Positions 44,627-55,789 of a stretch of DNA of 64,000 nt are shown here, one piece after another; the stretch's first letter is position 1; each line of letters starts with the position of its first letter. Source of the DNA: Ursus arctos (Eukaryota; Chordata; Mammalia; Carnivora; Ursidae). The stretch is taken from positions 21,882,001 to 21,946,000 of the forward strand of contig NW_026623008.1 in NCBI RefSeq assembly GCF_023065955.2. Reading direction: 5' to 3'. Under the pieces are notes generated by a model. The model worked only from the letters and a program-made list of their open reading frames with translations, was not told where the DNA came from and searched no databases. Both the position numbers and the translations under genes were made by a program.

Positions 44627-45145
44627 TGCCTCCCGATGACCCAGCTATCTCCTCCGAGGCTCTTAACTGTAATGGAAGGAAGCATCTGTTCATATAAAGA
44701 TGTGTTCATGAACGTTCATTACACCCTTGTTTGTAATAGTCCTGTATGTCCACCAACAGGAGAATTTGCTTATTCAAGCAAAGTGAGGTGTATCTATTCT
44801 ATAGAATATTACTCAGCCATAAAAAGGAACAAAATGTTGATACAAATATGACCATGGCTGAATTTCAAAATTATGAGTGACTCTATGATTCGGTTTATGA
44901 GTCTAGAAGACACTTGTTAATCCGTAGAGAGCATACAGCTCGGTGGCCGCTTGGGGGTGCTGCAGGAGCCTGATACGAAGGGGCGCAAGGAAATTTAGGA
45001 GGGGAGGGGTATGTTCGCTATCTTGGTTGTGGCAATGACTGCACGGGTGTAGACATTCGTCAGAGCTCCTCAAGCCGTACACTGTCAATACATGCAGAAT
45101 GATGTACGTTGATTTTACTGCAATAAAGCTATTTTTAAAAAGTTG

Positions 45146-46379
45146 AACACAGCCCCAGAGATCCTGAATGAGACTGACACGACGGAACAGTCTCCTTTTC
45201 CCCAACCCATGTGGGACCCATGGATGACCCTGTTCGCTCAAGGTCTGGATGTCTGCATGGTGACATAGTCAGGGACCTGACAAGTATTTAACCCTGTTTG
45301 ATTCCGCTGATCGCTTCTCCCAGGAAGATCATAACATTTTGACACCTCTGCCGAGCTTGATGACTCAAGTATATATCAAAGAGCCACTGAGATGCCAGGC
45401 AGGACCCCACCTGTGTGCCTTGCGCTGGGGGATACTCTTATGAGGCCGTTTTGTCCTGAACTTATCAGAGAGGCTGTTCCCGGTGGAGGGAGAGGTGGGG
45501 AGACCCCGGGAGGTCATGGAGAACCTGAACGCACCACCACCCCACCGGTCTCTTAATAAGAGCGCCTATCAGCGCTCAGTACGCGATTGGCTGAACACAC
45601 CAATTCATCTGATTGGTCCAGCTGACATGAGGCAGCTGCTGATTGGTTCATCCTGTGATTTGCCGGCCACGGCGGTAGACAGCTGCCTTATTGGTTGGCT
45701 GTGATAGAGGCCCACACCCCCAACCCTAGGTTAATCTAAGACATCCACTGTTCTATTGTTTGCTGGGCACAAGGCAGCCTAGAGGAGGCCTAGAGCCGTG
45801 GAGAGCACCGGGCCCGGGCATTTACTCTTTGCAGGAGCCCTGGAGGCTGGGCTGGGTATGCCAGTCCTGGCTCCCAGTCTCTCCAGTCTTTTCTTCTCTA
45901 CCCACCACCGTGCAGGGAGCCTGAGGAGCTGATGAGGGCTTTTCTGCTTCCTCTGCAAGGCTTGTCTCGCAGCCTTTTTTACATGGCCTGCCCCTGTCTT
46001 TGCCCACCGGGCTCAGGCAGAACAGACCTGGGCCACCAGCTTGGGGGTGGGGGAGAGGGGTGGTCTCGCTCTCACCCTCCACGACTGAGGGGGGCTGCAG
46101 TCACACCAGGGAAACCCTTGTTTCCTCTAAATGACGTGCAAGACACCCGAGTATTTGACTTTCTAGCACCCCCACCTGTGGCCCCACGGCTGCAGGGGAC
46201 AGAATCCTGGCTGTGAAGGGGAAACAATTCTGGCCGGTGCAGGGGGCACTGCCCACCGGAGCATAGGACATCCTCAGGCAATCAGAGTCCTCCCTGAGAT
46301 TTGACACGTGGGCAGGTAAGAGGAGACTTGTCTCTCTGGGATCACAGCTCGAAGGACCTTGGTGGCCTGGGGCGGCCGC
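45146..46379. other. Unique non-coding stretch with CCAAT-box cluster
   Basis: No supported gene. 45581-45700 carries four ATTGG words and one CCAAT. The rest is unassigned. Confidence 0.5.
45581..45700. promoter_or_regulatory. Cluster of CCAAT (NF-Y-type) boxes
   Basis: GATTGG at 45585-45590, 45611-45616 and 45641-45646, ATTGG at 45690-45694, and CCAAT at 45600-45604. Four inverted CCAAT boxes within 110 bases resembles promoters or LTR enhancers bound by NF-Y. No TATA box or transcript evidence accompanies it, and it could belong to an unrecognised repeat. Confidence 0.35.
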
Positions 46380-46625
46380 CTCTTCCCCATGCTTTGCACA
46401 AAGCCCGCCTGAGAAGGGCGTCAACAGAGGGAAGTGGAGCTAAGAGAAGGGAGGAAGAAAGGAGGACCCTGGGGAGACAGCTGAGCCCCTGCCTCCAGCC
46501 GTGCCTGAAGTCCGTTCAATCCCCTGCATTTCTGTCATGTGGGCCAATAAATCCTTACACCTTTTGCTCCAGCCATTTGTGTTCTATCCCTTGCAATAAA
46601 AGGTTCTGCCTACAACGAGCTGCAA
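46380..46625 (+). repeat. Ancient LTR-like repeat end, family not assigned
   Basis: 'ctccagccgtgcctgaagtc', 'catgtgggccaataaatcct' and 'ccatttgtgttctatccctt' resemble the end of the LTR-like fossil also seen at 26.5-27.0 kb. The AATAAA within it would be the relic polyadenylation signal. Confidence 0.5.
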
Positions 46626-46919
46626 TCAAGGGGCACAATCAAACTCCAAAAGGAAAGCCAGTCTCGGAACCGAGAAGCAGAGAAGCCGCGGAGCTGAGCT
46701 GCCAGGAATGCTGGGCAGTGTCACGCTGGTGATGGCGCCGCCGTGGGCAGGGCTAGGGTCGGGGTCCCAGCGCGCCAGCCGCACAACCTACAGAGGCCCC
46801 GCTCCACTGCGCCCAAGACACGGTGCGTTTGCCCTTGGTCTGGCTGTTTCTCTCATACATGTTCCCTGCCTGGTTCTTGTGGGCATTCAGGGTTGGGATC
46901 CTAGTAAACAGAAGAGCAA
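46626..46919. other. Unique non-coding stretch
   Basis: Nothing recognised. Confidence 0.45.
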
Positions 46920-47115
46920 TTTAGAATTCTAGAATCATAGAGTCACAGGATCCTAGACTCAATCATCATCTAAGACGTTTAGGATTATAGAACCTTAGAA
47001 TTCATGAATTCAGTAGATATGTTCTGAATGCCTCTTTTGTGCTAGGCGCCGAGCTGAGTGCTGGGAATACAGGGCTGGACAGGACATGGATCTTCTCTAC
47101 CCTCATGGACGGTCC
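46920..47115 (+). repeat. Ancient repeats ('tagaatcatagag' and 'tgtgctaggcgc' types)
   Basis: 46920-47000 is built of words such as 'tctagaatcatagagtcaca' and 'gattatagaaccttagaatt'. 47000-47110 has 'cttttgtgctaggcgccgag' and 'tctaccctcatggacggtcc', the unassigned fossil seen elsewhere. Confidence 0.5.
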
Positions 47116-47569
47116 ATTCTAGAATCACAGAAACTCAGAATAAAGGGGGCTCGGGGAAATTTCTCAGGTTCACTTTTTCATTCCCCCCTCAACGCCCAGA
47201 GGAGGAAGAAAAGTTCAGGCTTGTAAAAGGACTGGCCCAGAAGAGAAAGATACAAGGAGGGTGAACTGGGAAGGAATCAGAAGGAAAGTAGCTCTGGAGC
47301 ATGGCCTCTGTCCCCATGGAGGCGCCCCGGCCCCATGGAGGCCCCTTGTCTTCATGGAGTTCACATGGCTCCCATGGCCTCGCTGGCCTCAGGGGCCCGG
47401 CCGGTGGGGTTGCTGCCGGAGGGCCCCTGGGGAGGGAGGCAGGAGTGGGATGAACCGAGCCAGGGGCTGCCTGGAACCAGTGTCCCAGGGAGGTGAGGAG
47501 CCTTGTCACATGCCCTGTCCCTCGTGTCTCTAAGTTCCCCATCACTGCCCCTACCAGGTCTGGGGACAC
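47116..47569. other. GC-rich unique stretch with faint MIR trace
   Basis: No supported gene. Around 47285-47345 the words 'cccatggaggc' and 'catggagt' recur imperfectly. Confidence 0.45.
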
Positions 47570-47800
47570 TCCCTTGTGGGTTCAGGGCCACCCAGGCCTG
47601 GGCACTGTTGGGTCTGCATGGGTCATGGAGGGAAACCTCGGGCACTGCAGGGACCTTGCGGAGGGGTGAGCCCAGCCTTTCCTCCAAGACGAGAGTCCCT
47701 GGGATGATGGTCTCAATGACCAAGTCCACCTCCGGCCAAGTCCCTTTTTCTTTAAACACCAGAGAGAACGTTATCCCAGGTTCTATTTTTAAACTTGAAG
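47570..47800 (-). other. Weak candidate exon
   Basis: On the minus strand one frame stays open for about 75 codons with codon use that looks coding (G/C-rich third positions) and a protein-like sequence that includes 'FSLVFKEKGTWPEVDLVIE'. Its 5' side has a plausible splice acceptor ('tgtgttcttcaag') and its 3' side a marginal donor ('cctg/gtaggg'). I do not recognise the product. Chance is a serious alternative. Confidence 0.2.
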
Positions 47801-48564
47801 AACACAGTCACATCAACAAAACAGGCTACGTGGCTTTTACCGTTTACCTTCCTTAGTTTTAAGTATGCGATTTTATTTTTATAAAACAAAAAGGAAATGG
47901 GCTTTTTCAGCCGAGTCAACAAAACAGTGTGGAGAGACGGATAATGGAAAGTAGCGAGCCCTTGAACCTCTCACCTGGAGCTCCGCTCAGCAGAGGTAAC
48001 CACTTGCAACCTGTTGAGCTGTTTGTCCTACCAATTTCCCCATAAAACTAAATAATATGCTTCTCCCGCCACCTCCCGGCTCCCTGCGATGACGAGTGAG
48101 GCTTTAGCTCATTTCTACACCAGCCGGTCTCCCGTTCTGCCAACATTATTATATTTTTAGGTCTCTTGGTTACCTTGGAAATTTCAGGTAATAGACTCAT
48201 ATATTTATTTCTCTAAAAATAAGGTCACAAGCTGTAAGATAACAGGGATTACTATTTACTGGCCCATGTAACCAGGAAGCAGGAGGTAGAAGGAACGTCG
48301 TTTGCGGCTGGCTCCGGGGTCCCACCTCCATCCTTCGGTTTCGTATCTCTGTTTTCTTCTGTGCTGACCTCGTTCTCAGGAAGGCTTTCTTCACACTCTG
48401 GGGCAGATGGCTGAAGTGGTTTGGCTTCCGTCCCTTGCTAGGAGAGGTTCTGCTTAAAATGAACTACACCCGAGGGTCAAAACCATATTCCAAGAGGGAA
48501 ATGAGTCCTGGAACTGAAAAGTGCCGCGTGTTTGCCAAGGCCAAGCCCCTAATCACCCAGCCTC
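47801..48564. other. Unique non-coding stretch
   Basis: AT-richer than its flanks. No gene or repeat recognised. Confidence 0.45.
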
Positions 48565-48930
48565 AAAACAAGTATTTATTAAGTGCGTAGTTTGTGCCAG
48601 GCCTTGGGGATTGCAGTAGGAGCCAAGATTAGCCCAGTGTCTGATCTCCCGGAGCTGAAGTCTACTTCAGCAGACAGATGCTAAGGATATCATAGATTGA
48701 TGTGAATTTGTAGCCGTAATAAATACGATAAGGGAGAGGAGCGAAGTGCTATGAAGGCATATACAGAGGGGATCTGACCTTGTCATAGAAGGTCCAAGAG
48801 AATATCCCTCAGGGGACGATGGTTGAGCTGGAATTAAAGGGTTAAGGGAAAGTGGGGTCAGAGAGTACTACAGGCAGAAGGAACAGACTGTGCAAAGGCC
48901 CTGTGGTGGGAAGAATTGTCACTCACAGAG
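48565..48930 (+). repeat. Ancient interspersed repeat, family not assigned
   Basis: 'tatttattaagtgcgtagtt', 'tgtgccaggccttggggatt', then 'gggttaagggaaagtggggt' and 'cagactgtgcaaaggccctg' follow a long fossil repeat. A further fragment of its 3' part is at 52.44 kb. Confidence 0.6.
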
Positions 48931-49459
48931 GACTGAAGATTCCCGAAGATCTCTAGAGTGGCCAGTGGTGGGGAGCATGTTAGACAGCATCTCAGGAAGG
49001 AACAGGGCAGGGGTCTGATTGTTCAGGACCTTTCAGGCCAACTTAGTGGGTCTGTTCTTTATCTTAAGAGAGAGGAAGACATGGAACAGGGCAGGGAGGA
49101 TGAGAGGAAGGGACACAAATGACTAGTTCTGTACTCTGCCAAGATTTCTTGCCTGCCACATTGGGAACAGCTTGCGGTGGGGAAATAAGAAATGGAACTT
49201 GGGAACCCTGCCCACGAGCAGCAGCTGCTGGACAGGTTACTCCCACTAATTAGGGGTCCCCTGCCTGCCCTGGCTGCTCCTGCGCCCAGAGCCAGCAGAC
49301 AGGAACCTCCCTCTTCTGGAAGAAACCAGAATGTCTACAAATAACTTTAATAATGTCCAAGATAAAATCCCGAATTACTAGAAATATGAAAATGTGAACT
49401 AAAATCAGGAAAGTGGCAATCCATAGAGAACAATCTCAGGGCGATCCAGATGTTAGAAG
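48931..49459. other. Unassigned non-coding stretch
   Basis: Nothing recognised; may be the worn continuation of the preceding repeat. Confidence 0.45.
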
Positions 49460-49545
49460 TTTGAGACACAAATTTTTTTTTCTTTTTCCTTTCTTTAAAG
49501 AGAGAGAGTGCACGTGAGCAGGTGGGAGTGGGGAGGCCAGTGGGA
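49460..49545 (-). mobile_element. Possible Can-SINE tail fragment, antisense
   Basis: A T-rich run, then 'ctttaaagagagagagtgca' and 'cgtgagcaggtgggagtggg', resembles the tail and purine-rich body of an old antisense SINEC. The head is absent. Confidence 0.4.
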
Positions 49546-49599
49546 TTGCTGCTGGAGGGCCACTGGGGAGGGAGGCCTCAGCTCGCTGAATCTTCTTCC

Positions 49600-49790
49600 T
49601 CCCAGGTGACGGTTTTTCGCTCCCGTCTTTTGCCCCAGGAACACGTGGGAGGCTGAGGTCCAGAGCGATCGAGGACGTGCTCCAGCTCACTCCGGGCGTG
49701 AGTGGCAGAGACAGGACTTGAACTCAGGCCCCTCTGGATCCGGAGTCTGTGCAGTGTGTGACGTCAGCACCTGAGCCCTGAGACAAGGCC
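49600..49790 (-). repeat. MIR SINE, antisense
   Basis: 'gggaggctgaggtccagagc', 'agtggcagagacaggacttg' and 'aactcaggcccctctggatc' are reverse MIR text up to the B-box side. Confidence 0.65.
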
Positions 49791-50769
49791 TGAGGCCGGG
49801 GCTTAGCACCCCAGGTGATTGGGAGGGAAACTGGAGAATGTTGGAAGCATGATGTGCTTGCTCTCACGGGGATCTCCATTCCAGAAGGGCTGCTGTGCCC
49901 GGGGCAATGCTGACCCCACGGCTCAGCGGGCCCACGGGGGCAGGTGCTGGCTGCCAACCAGACATGCTGAGTGTGCCCCCCCCCCCCGAGCCCCACAGAG
50001 GTGCTCCCATCCTGACTCGGGCACCGATGGAGTGCCCAGCGCCGGGTCCCCGGGCAGGGCCTGATCCAGCCACCCCAGGGGCTGTCCCAAAGGCCAGCAC
50101 CCCAGGGACAGTTTGGGCTCATAGGCTTAGTGCTGTGTTGGCTGATTTTAATACTGGTATCAACGGGTCCACACTTGGAGAAGCTCTGGGATTTTCTCTG
50201 CTTTGCAGGCTGAAGGACAGCAGGGAGCAGGGGAGAGGAGCAGGAGCCAGAGTTGACTTTGCCTTTTGGAAGGAGGCTTGGGGGTGTCTTTTAACCCAAG
50301 GGAATGGGGGAGCTGATGGTGGGCACGCAGTCTTCGTGGTGGTCACTGAACACGTTAGAGCCACCTTGACTCTCCCAGCCAGGCCCCTGCCGCAACCCCC
50401 CCCTGCACCCCTGCGCCAGCCCACTCCAGCAGCCAGCCTCTCCCCACCTTCTCTCTCTTGCAAGAGGAAATGGGATCTGTCCATCTGGATTTTGTCTGGG
50501 AGAGGGAAACGTGGCAAGACTTATGAGTGTCCCCTCTCCACCCCTGCCTCCGCAGCTCCCATCTGTGTGCAAACTCCAGGGGTCCATCCAGCCTCAGGTG
50601 GGGGCTCCCAGTGTCCCTGACAGGGCGTGGCCAGGCCCGAGCATTTCTGGGGGAGTGACAGCCATGATCACTCTGTGTGACAGACACGGGGGTCCTGGGA
50701 TCCAGGTAAACAAGCCTTTGTTTACCAGAGCTCTTCCGGGCCGAGGTCCGAGATTCCCGTCTTCACCGT
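49791..50769. other. GC-rich unique non-coding stretch
   Basis: No supported gene. (C)12 at 49976-49987. A 241-codon plus-strand open frame (49895-50620) is treated as chance in GC-rich DNA. Confidence 0.5.
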
Positions 50770-50870
50770 GGATTAGCTAGGGTGTGACCCTGAGCAAGTC
50801 ACTTCCCTCCCCTGGGCCTCGGCTCCTTATCTGGAAGGCAGGAAGACCCCGTGATCACCCAGGCCCACGG
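50770..50870 (+). repeat. MIR SINE core, sense
   Basis: 'gggtgtgaccctgagcaagt', 'cacttccctcccctgggcct' and 'cggctccttatctggaaggc' match the MIR core. Confidence 0.75.
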
Positions 50871-51429
50871 CAGGGAGAGGTGGCTGATGGGATGGGGAGA
50901 GCACTGACTTGGGTGCAGACGTCCCCAGAGTCTAACCCTGGTGCTCCTTCTCATGGAAGCCTTTCTTGGGGACCCAGTCGTAAGTCAGCATCGGTCACTT
51001 CTCCCTCTACCTCACGGAGATTCCTGTGCCCGCTGAACCATGGCTGACACCCCTCCCTCACTCCCCAACCCCCATCACCTCTCCTTCCACAGAATCAGCC
51101 CTCGAAGAACTGGAAGCAGAGCCAGCTCTCCATGACTGGGCATTTGCTCCGGCCAGTCCCGTTGGGGCTGTTCTTGCAGAAATGGCCCGTGCTGGGGGTG
51201 GATGGGCAGATGTGGGGCTCAGCCGAGAGGTTGAGGCCCGGGCAGAGGGACAGAGCGAGCTGCTGTCAGCAGAGGGGAGGCCGCTGGGGCTCCAGGGGTG
51301 GGGAGGATGCAAAATCAGTGGGAGTCTTTATAGCCACGTGAACTCCATGAGTTTGACCCCAGTTGGGGGGAAGGAGGAGTTGTGCAAAGTCGTGACTTTT
51401 GAGGGTCTTTTTGCTTTGTGGTCAAGTCC
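50871..51429. other. Unique non-coding stretch
   Basis: Nothing recognised. Confidence 0.45.
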
Positions 51430-51570
51430 CACCTGCCCTTCCAGACATACTGTCTCTGATGCTTCTAGAAACGGCACATCTCTCTATTCCCTAAAAATCC
51501 TCAGCACCCTTGAAAGCACAGCTCAAATGCAGCTTCTTCCTGAAGCCGGCCCAGAATCCCCCAAAGCCGC
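51430..51570 (+). repeat. L2 LINE fragment, sense
   Basis: 'gaaagcacagctcaaatgca' and 'gcttcttcctgaagccggcc' match the L2 'ctcaaatgtcacctcctcag' region. Confidence 0.55.
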
Positions 51571-51614
51571 ACGTTGCCTCCCGTCCCCTTGCCCCGGGGC
51601 CGGTGGAGCGAGCT

Positions 51615-51760
51615 CCAGGTAGAGCCCGGCAGGCTGGGTGTGCACCCAGCTCCTCCCTGCCTGGCTGTGTGACCTTGGGCGAGTCTCTGCCCCTCTCTAA
51701 GTCTACTTCCTCATCTGACTACATTGTTGCCGGACACGGAGAAGGCACTCAAAACAGGCC
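51615..51760 (+). repeat. MIR SINE, sense
   Basis: 'ctggctgtgtgaccttgggc', 'gagtctctgcccctctctaa' and 'gtctacttcctcatctgact' form a clear MIR core. Confidence 0.85.
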
Positions 51761-52439
51761 AACTTTATTATTTCCCTTATGGCAGTCTTCTTATTTATTG
51801 CTCCGGCATCCACAGTCTCTCTAGTTACAAAATGGGCTGCGGAACGGTAAGCATTGTAATTGTTCAATTTCCTTTAGCAATGTACCTAATGTTCTTTCCA
51901 TTCCCCCTCTACTGGGTGCAGGGTACCGAGAGGAACACAGGCCAGCGCCCACCTGGAAGGCTCGCAGTGCCTGTACCCCCATTCTGTGCCATGTGTGACA
52001 AGGGAACCTGGTTTGACAGGCCCCGTGGGTGGAAGTCTCAAGTCCAAGTTGAACTCCAGGCCCTGTTCAGACTCAATTAAGCTTAGAAAAAAAAAATGTG
52101 CAGCAACAAAGATAATCTTAGAAGGAATTTCAATTTGGACTCCAATCTCTCAATGAAAATGGAAGGAGGATCCAATTTATCTCCCCCTTGACACTCACCA
52201 AAGGCCTCATCCCTCCCCTGGAGCAGCGCCTGGCTCCTCCCAGGTGAGCACCTCCCCAACCCCCCGCCCCACCCCTGCCTCCCTCCCCAGGTCACTACAG
52301 AAGTGCAGGGCTGGGCTGGTCTTCTCCATTACTCATCACTCTTGGGGCAAGTGTCATGCAGGAGAGGGCTTGGCTGCTCTGAAGGAGACTCAGTCATATA
52401 GATTGACCTGCCCTGGTGAGGTGAGGAAGGGCCACGGGG
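51761..52439. other. Unique non-coding stretch
   Basis: No supported gene. 51761-51910 and 52075-52180 are AT-richer and repeat-free. Confidence 0.45.
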
Positions 52440-52540
52440 AGCAGGGAGTAATCTAGGCAGAGAGAAGAGCATGTGTAAAGGCCCTGTGCTGGGTGGGAGC
52501 CTGGTGCATTCTGGGAGGCTGAGCAAAGGTCCTAAACACT
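52440..52540 (+). repeat. Ancient interspersed repeat fragment
   Basis: 'gagaagagcatgtgtaaagg' and 'ccctgtgctgggtgggagcc' match the 3' part of the fossil at 48.57-48.93 kb. Confidence 0.5.
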
Positions 52541-53358
52541 GGAGGGCAGAGGGAACAGCGTGGGGAAGCCTGGCCCCGACAGAAAGCGGGGAAGGAGGAA
52601 GTCTCGGGCTGAGTTGCCATCGGTGAGCCTTCTGTACCCCTGGCCCATGATTGGGTCGTCATCGCCCTGCCGCACGCACCAGGTGATGCCTGCTCTGAGC
52701 CAGGCTCTGCGCGGGTTAACAAGGATTCTGGGAATGACCACGACCTTGCCCCATGGATCCCGCGCGGGACCACCCTGTCTCTGACTCCGCTCTCGGTACC
52801 TGCTCTTGGCACTCCCTGGTCTGAGAGTCAGAGGATGGGGCACAGAGGCTGCCCTGCAAATAGGAAGGATGACAGCAACCCTCTTGCAAAGTGGTCTTGA
52901 GGAGTCAACGAGACAGTGTGGGAAGAGGACAGAGCCCTGCAAACCCGGCTGCAAGGCCACCGCCTTCTCAAGCCACACCTCCCAGGGTCCCACTTTTCTC
53001 CAGATCAGCAACGAACGTGCACTGAAGCGGACTGTGCCCCTCTCACACTGTCCCCCCAGCTGGGTGAGCTCCGTGAGGACTCCATGGCGGTCCCTCGTCC
53101 TATCCCCGCACCGGGACCAGATCAGAGGAGGCTGCCTGGGCTCCTCCCCTCCTAACAGTGGAAGCAGCGAGTGGCTGGCACTGCCTGCCTCACCTGCCAG
53201 CGGCCAGCTTCTCACCCGCTCACGCCAGCACCCAGCGTGTTGTCTGCACACACTAGGTGCCCCAGGCTGTCCCCGACTACTTAAGGGGCCCAGATGGACA
53301 CCCACATTCCTGAATATTTAAAATGGTAAATCAAGGCTGCGAAGTGATAAAATGTATG
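52541..53358. other. Unique non-coding stretch
   Basis: No supported gene. A 257-codon minus-strand frame (52532-53305) shows no domain and has open frames opposite it, so it is taken as chance. Confidence 0.5.
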
Positions 53359-53456
53359 CTCTCCAGGGCGCCTGGCTGGCATTCGACTCTCGATCTCAGG
53401 GTTGTGGGTTTGAGCCCCACGTTGGGTGTAACGATTACATAAAAATAAAATCTTGT
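53359..53456 (+). mobile_element. Short Can-SINE, sense
   Basis: 'agggcgcctggctggcattc', 'gatctcagggttgtgggttt', 'gagccccacgttgggtgtaa' then 'aaaaataaaatct'. It lacks the long CT-rich body, giving a compact ~98-base copy. Flanked by 'aaaatgtatg' on both sides (53349-53358, 53457-53466). Confidence 0.93.
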
Positions 53457-53466
53457 AAAATGTATG

Positions 53467-54989
53467 TATATCCTACCTTTCCACCTAGACAAATGCAACT
53501 TACTAACAACCTGGGTGACCATGTTTGATTTTAATGTTCTCAGGCCCCTTGGAATTCCGTCCCGCTCTTAGAGGAACCAGCCACAGCCCTTCCTGGGCCC
53601 GCTCCCTTCTCTGCCTGTCCCCAGACCCACCGCACACGTCAAGGGCCACACCAGCCGTGGACACACCAGCACACACCTTCAAACACTTCCAGCACCCCCT
53701 TAGGCACCCCTCAGGCCTGGTGGTGTGTCCACTGTCAGCAGGCAGACCCAGCTCAGGAAGAGGCCCACCCGGCTCCGGAAGTGGACCTTGGGCCGTTCAG
53801 GTGGGGAGTTCTGGGGTCCCAAGTACCAAACAGCGGTCGAGAATGGCAGAGGGTGTCAGGGAGTCCCAGGTGGGCCCATCCACCTTTGGCTCTGTCCATT
53901 CCCTGTACCAGGGGGAGAGGGCAGACAGAACAGGTGCCTCTGCATGGTGGGACCCAGGGCCCACACCACCTGCCAGGGTGTCTGCCCAGTTCCTAGCAGA
54001 ACTGGACTGTGGGAAGGATCCAAGACGCTGTAGCAAGCCCAGGGACAGTTAGACTCGCAGCCTCATGCCAAGGCCACAGACAAAGATCGGAGGTAGGGCC
54101 TGGAGCGCAGAGTGAAGGCACCCAGAGAGGAGGCCTGGGCTCAGGGGTGCTGCCCGGGTGAGAGGAACAGGTGGGGCCTCACCTGGGTACCTTGCAGGGT
54201 GGAGGTAGGGCCGACTCACCCACCCATGCTGCATCCCCTCCCCGAGGGTCACCTGGAAGCCGAAGCCACGAGCTTCAGTTGGGAGCAGAGAATTAGAGAC
54301 AGCTCCATGGTAAGACAACTCACGCCGGCACCGTGATGGCCCCATGAAATTGGCCCCATTTCCGCATACGCAGCCGTGTTTCACACAGTAAATGAGTCCA
54401 TTCTTAGGAGTCAGAGCTTCTGAGGAGTTAATGAATTTCCTTAGGATCATTCTTTCAAGATCTTCCGTGAGATGGAAGAATGAGCAAGAGATACTGTCAT
54501 TTAAAAGAAAGGAAAGAAAGAAAGAAAATGAATAGCTCCTACTGTGTAAATTCTGCTTTTTACATATTGTGTCTTAAAAGATTGGCTGCATTTTCCCCAA
54601 TTGCCAGCGATGGGCCCCTCGAGTAGTCTGGAGGGAGTGGGGGAGGGGGTGCGCAGCCTGGATTGTTCCTAGAGGCACAAAGCAGGACCCAGCCAGAGGG
54701 AAAGAAGGCTTTCGGCAGGATAATCAAGGTAACTGCACAGTTCTCATGAGCACAGCTGCGGACTGATTCAGGCCCGCCTTGTCCAAGCTGGACAGAGACA
54801 GGATGGCAGGGAGTCAGGAGAGTGACCGCCACGGACCCCCACGTGCGATTCTGGAAAGGACACACGGAGCGAGTGATAGTTGTGGGAATAGCAACCCTCC
54901 TGTAGGTCCAGGACCTCACCGTCTAAAAGGTCCCTGTGGACCCAGCAGCTCAGGGGGACACCTGCTGCCCTTGATCGGGCGTGTCTGTT
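53467..54989. other. Unique non-coding stretch
   Basis: No supported gene. A short (GAAA)n-like run lies at 54504-54528. Confidence 0.5.
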
Positions 54990-55180
54990 GTGCCCGCCCT
55001 GGGCCAGGCACTCAGGGAGGCTTATCTCACTGAGTCCTTGCACCACTTGGAGGGATGCGCTGTGATTGTCCTCACTTTGCAGATGAGGAAACTGAGACCC
55101 AGGGAAGGGGAGGGGCTTGCCCAGGGTCCCATAGGCACAGGGCAGTGGAGCAGGACACAAATGTGACTGTGGAGCCCACG
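54990..55180 (-). repeat. MIR SINE, antisense
   Basis: 'ttgtcctcactttgcagatg', 'aggaaactgagacccaggga' and 'ggcttgcccagggtcccata' form a clear reverse MIR. Confidence 0.85.
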
Positions 55181-55244
55181 TTCCTGGGACTGGGGTTGGG
55201 GGGGCAGGAGGGAGCCCTGTCTACCTGGGACCTTCATACGCCAG

Positions 55245-55375
55245 GCTCTGGGCCAGGCACGGGACATGATTCAGACGGTGTCCCTCCGCACTGCGGCCCT
55301 GGGAACCGTGTCGCTCTCCCCGGCTCAGAGCAGTGAGACAACCGGCCCAGGGTCACGGAGAAGTGTGCGTGCAGC
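55245..55375 (-). repeat. Possible MIR SINE fragment, antisense
   Basis: 'gacaaccggcccagggtcac' and its upstream text resemble reverse MIR, but the core is poorly preserved. Confidence 0.4.
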
Positions 55376-55505
55376 AGGGCGGTCCCCACTGCTCACTCCA
55401 CACCCGAGCACGTCCCTGCAGAGGAGTGGTCCGGGGGTGGGGGGGCAGTGGCCGCCACACACATGCCCCTCTCTCCCTCATGTGACCCACCAGCCGTGGG
55501 GCGCC

Positions 55506-55565
55506 CCCTCCTCCCGTGCTGCTGCCCAGCCCTCCTCCCGTGCTGCTGCCCAGCCCTCCTCCCTG
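55506..55565 (+). repeat. 24-bp minisatellite, about 2.4 copies
   Basis: The 24-base unit containing 'cccgtgctgctgcccag' repeats twice without mismatch, with a partial third unit. GC-rich. Confidence 0.9.
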
Positions 55566-55789
55566 TCGCGGCCCCGGGTCTGAGAGGGACCCCACTAGGG
55601 CTAACGGGGAGCGGCCGGCACACGCCCTTCCAGGGAGCACTGAGCCTTCAGCGGGGGGCCTCCTGAGACGACACACCTCACATGATTGGCCAACACCGCC
55701 TCTTAGGGTGAGACCTGAGCTCTGATGTTGTCAGAGGCTGATGTCCTGGTGGGACCGAGATGTCAGAAGTGTCCTTTGTTCTCTGCGGG

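Larger units (their letters stand above)
43840..45145 (+). mobile_element. L1 LINE 3' portion (L1M type), sense, split by two Can-SINEs
   Basis: ORF2 C-terminal text is clear: 'aaatcagacgtcatcaaaat', 'tctaaaatatagaaggaact', 'cattagggaaaatccaaatg', 'gaatattactcagccataaa'. The 3' UTR follows ('atcttggttgtggcaatgac', 'aatgatgtacgttgatttta', 'ctgcaataaagc'). ORF2 is broken. 5' truncated. Confidence 0.9.

Noticed and set aside
52532..53305. 257-codon minus-strand open frame
   Set aside because: No domain, no start context, and competing plus-strand frames over the same bases.
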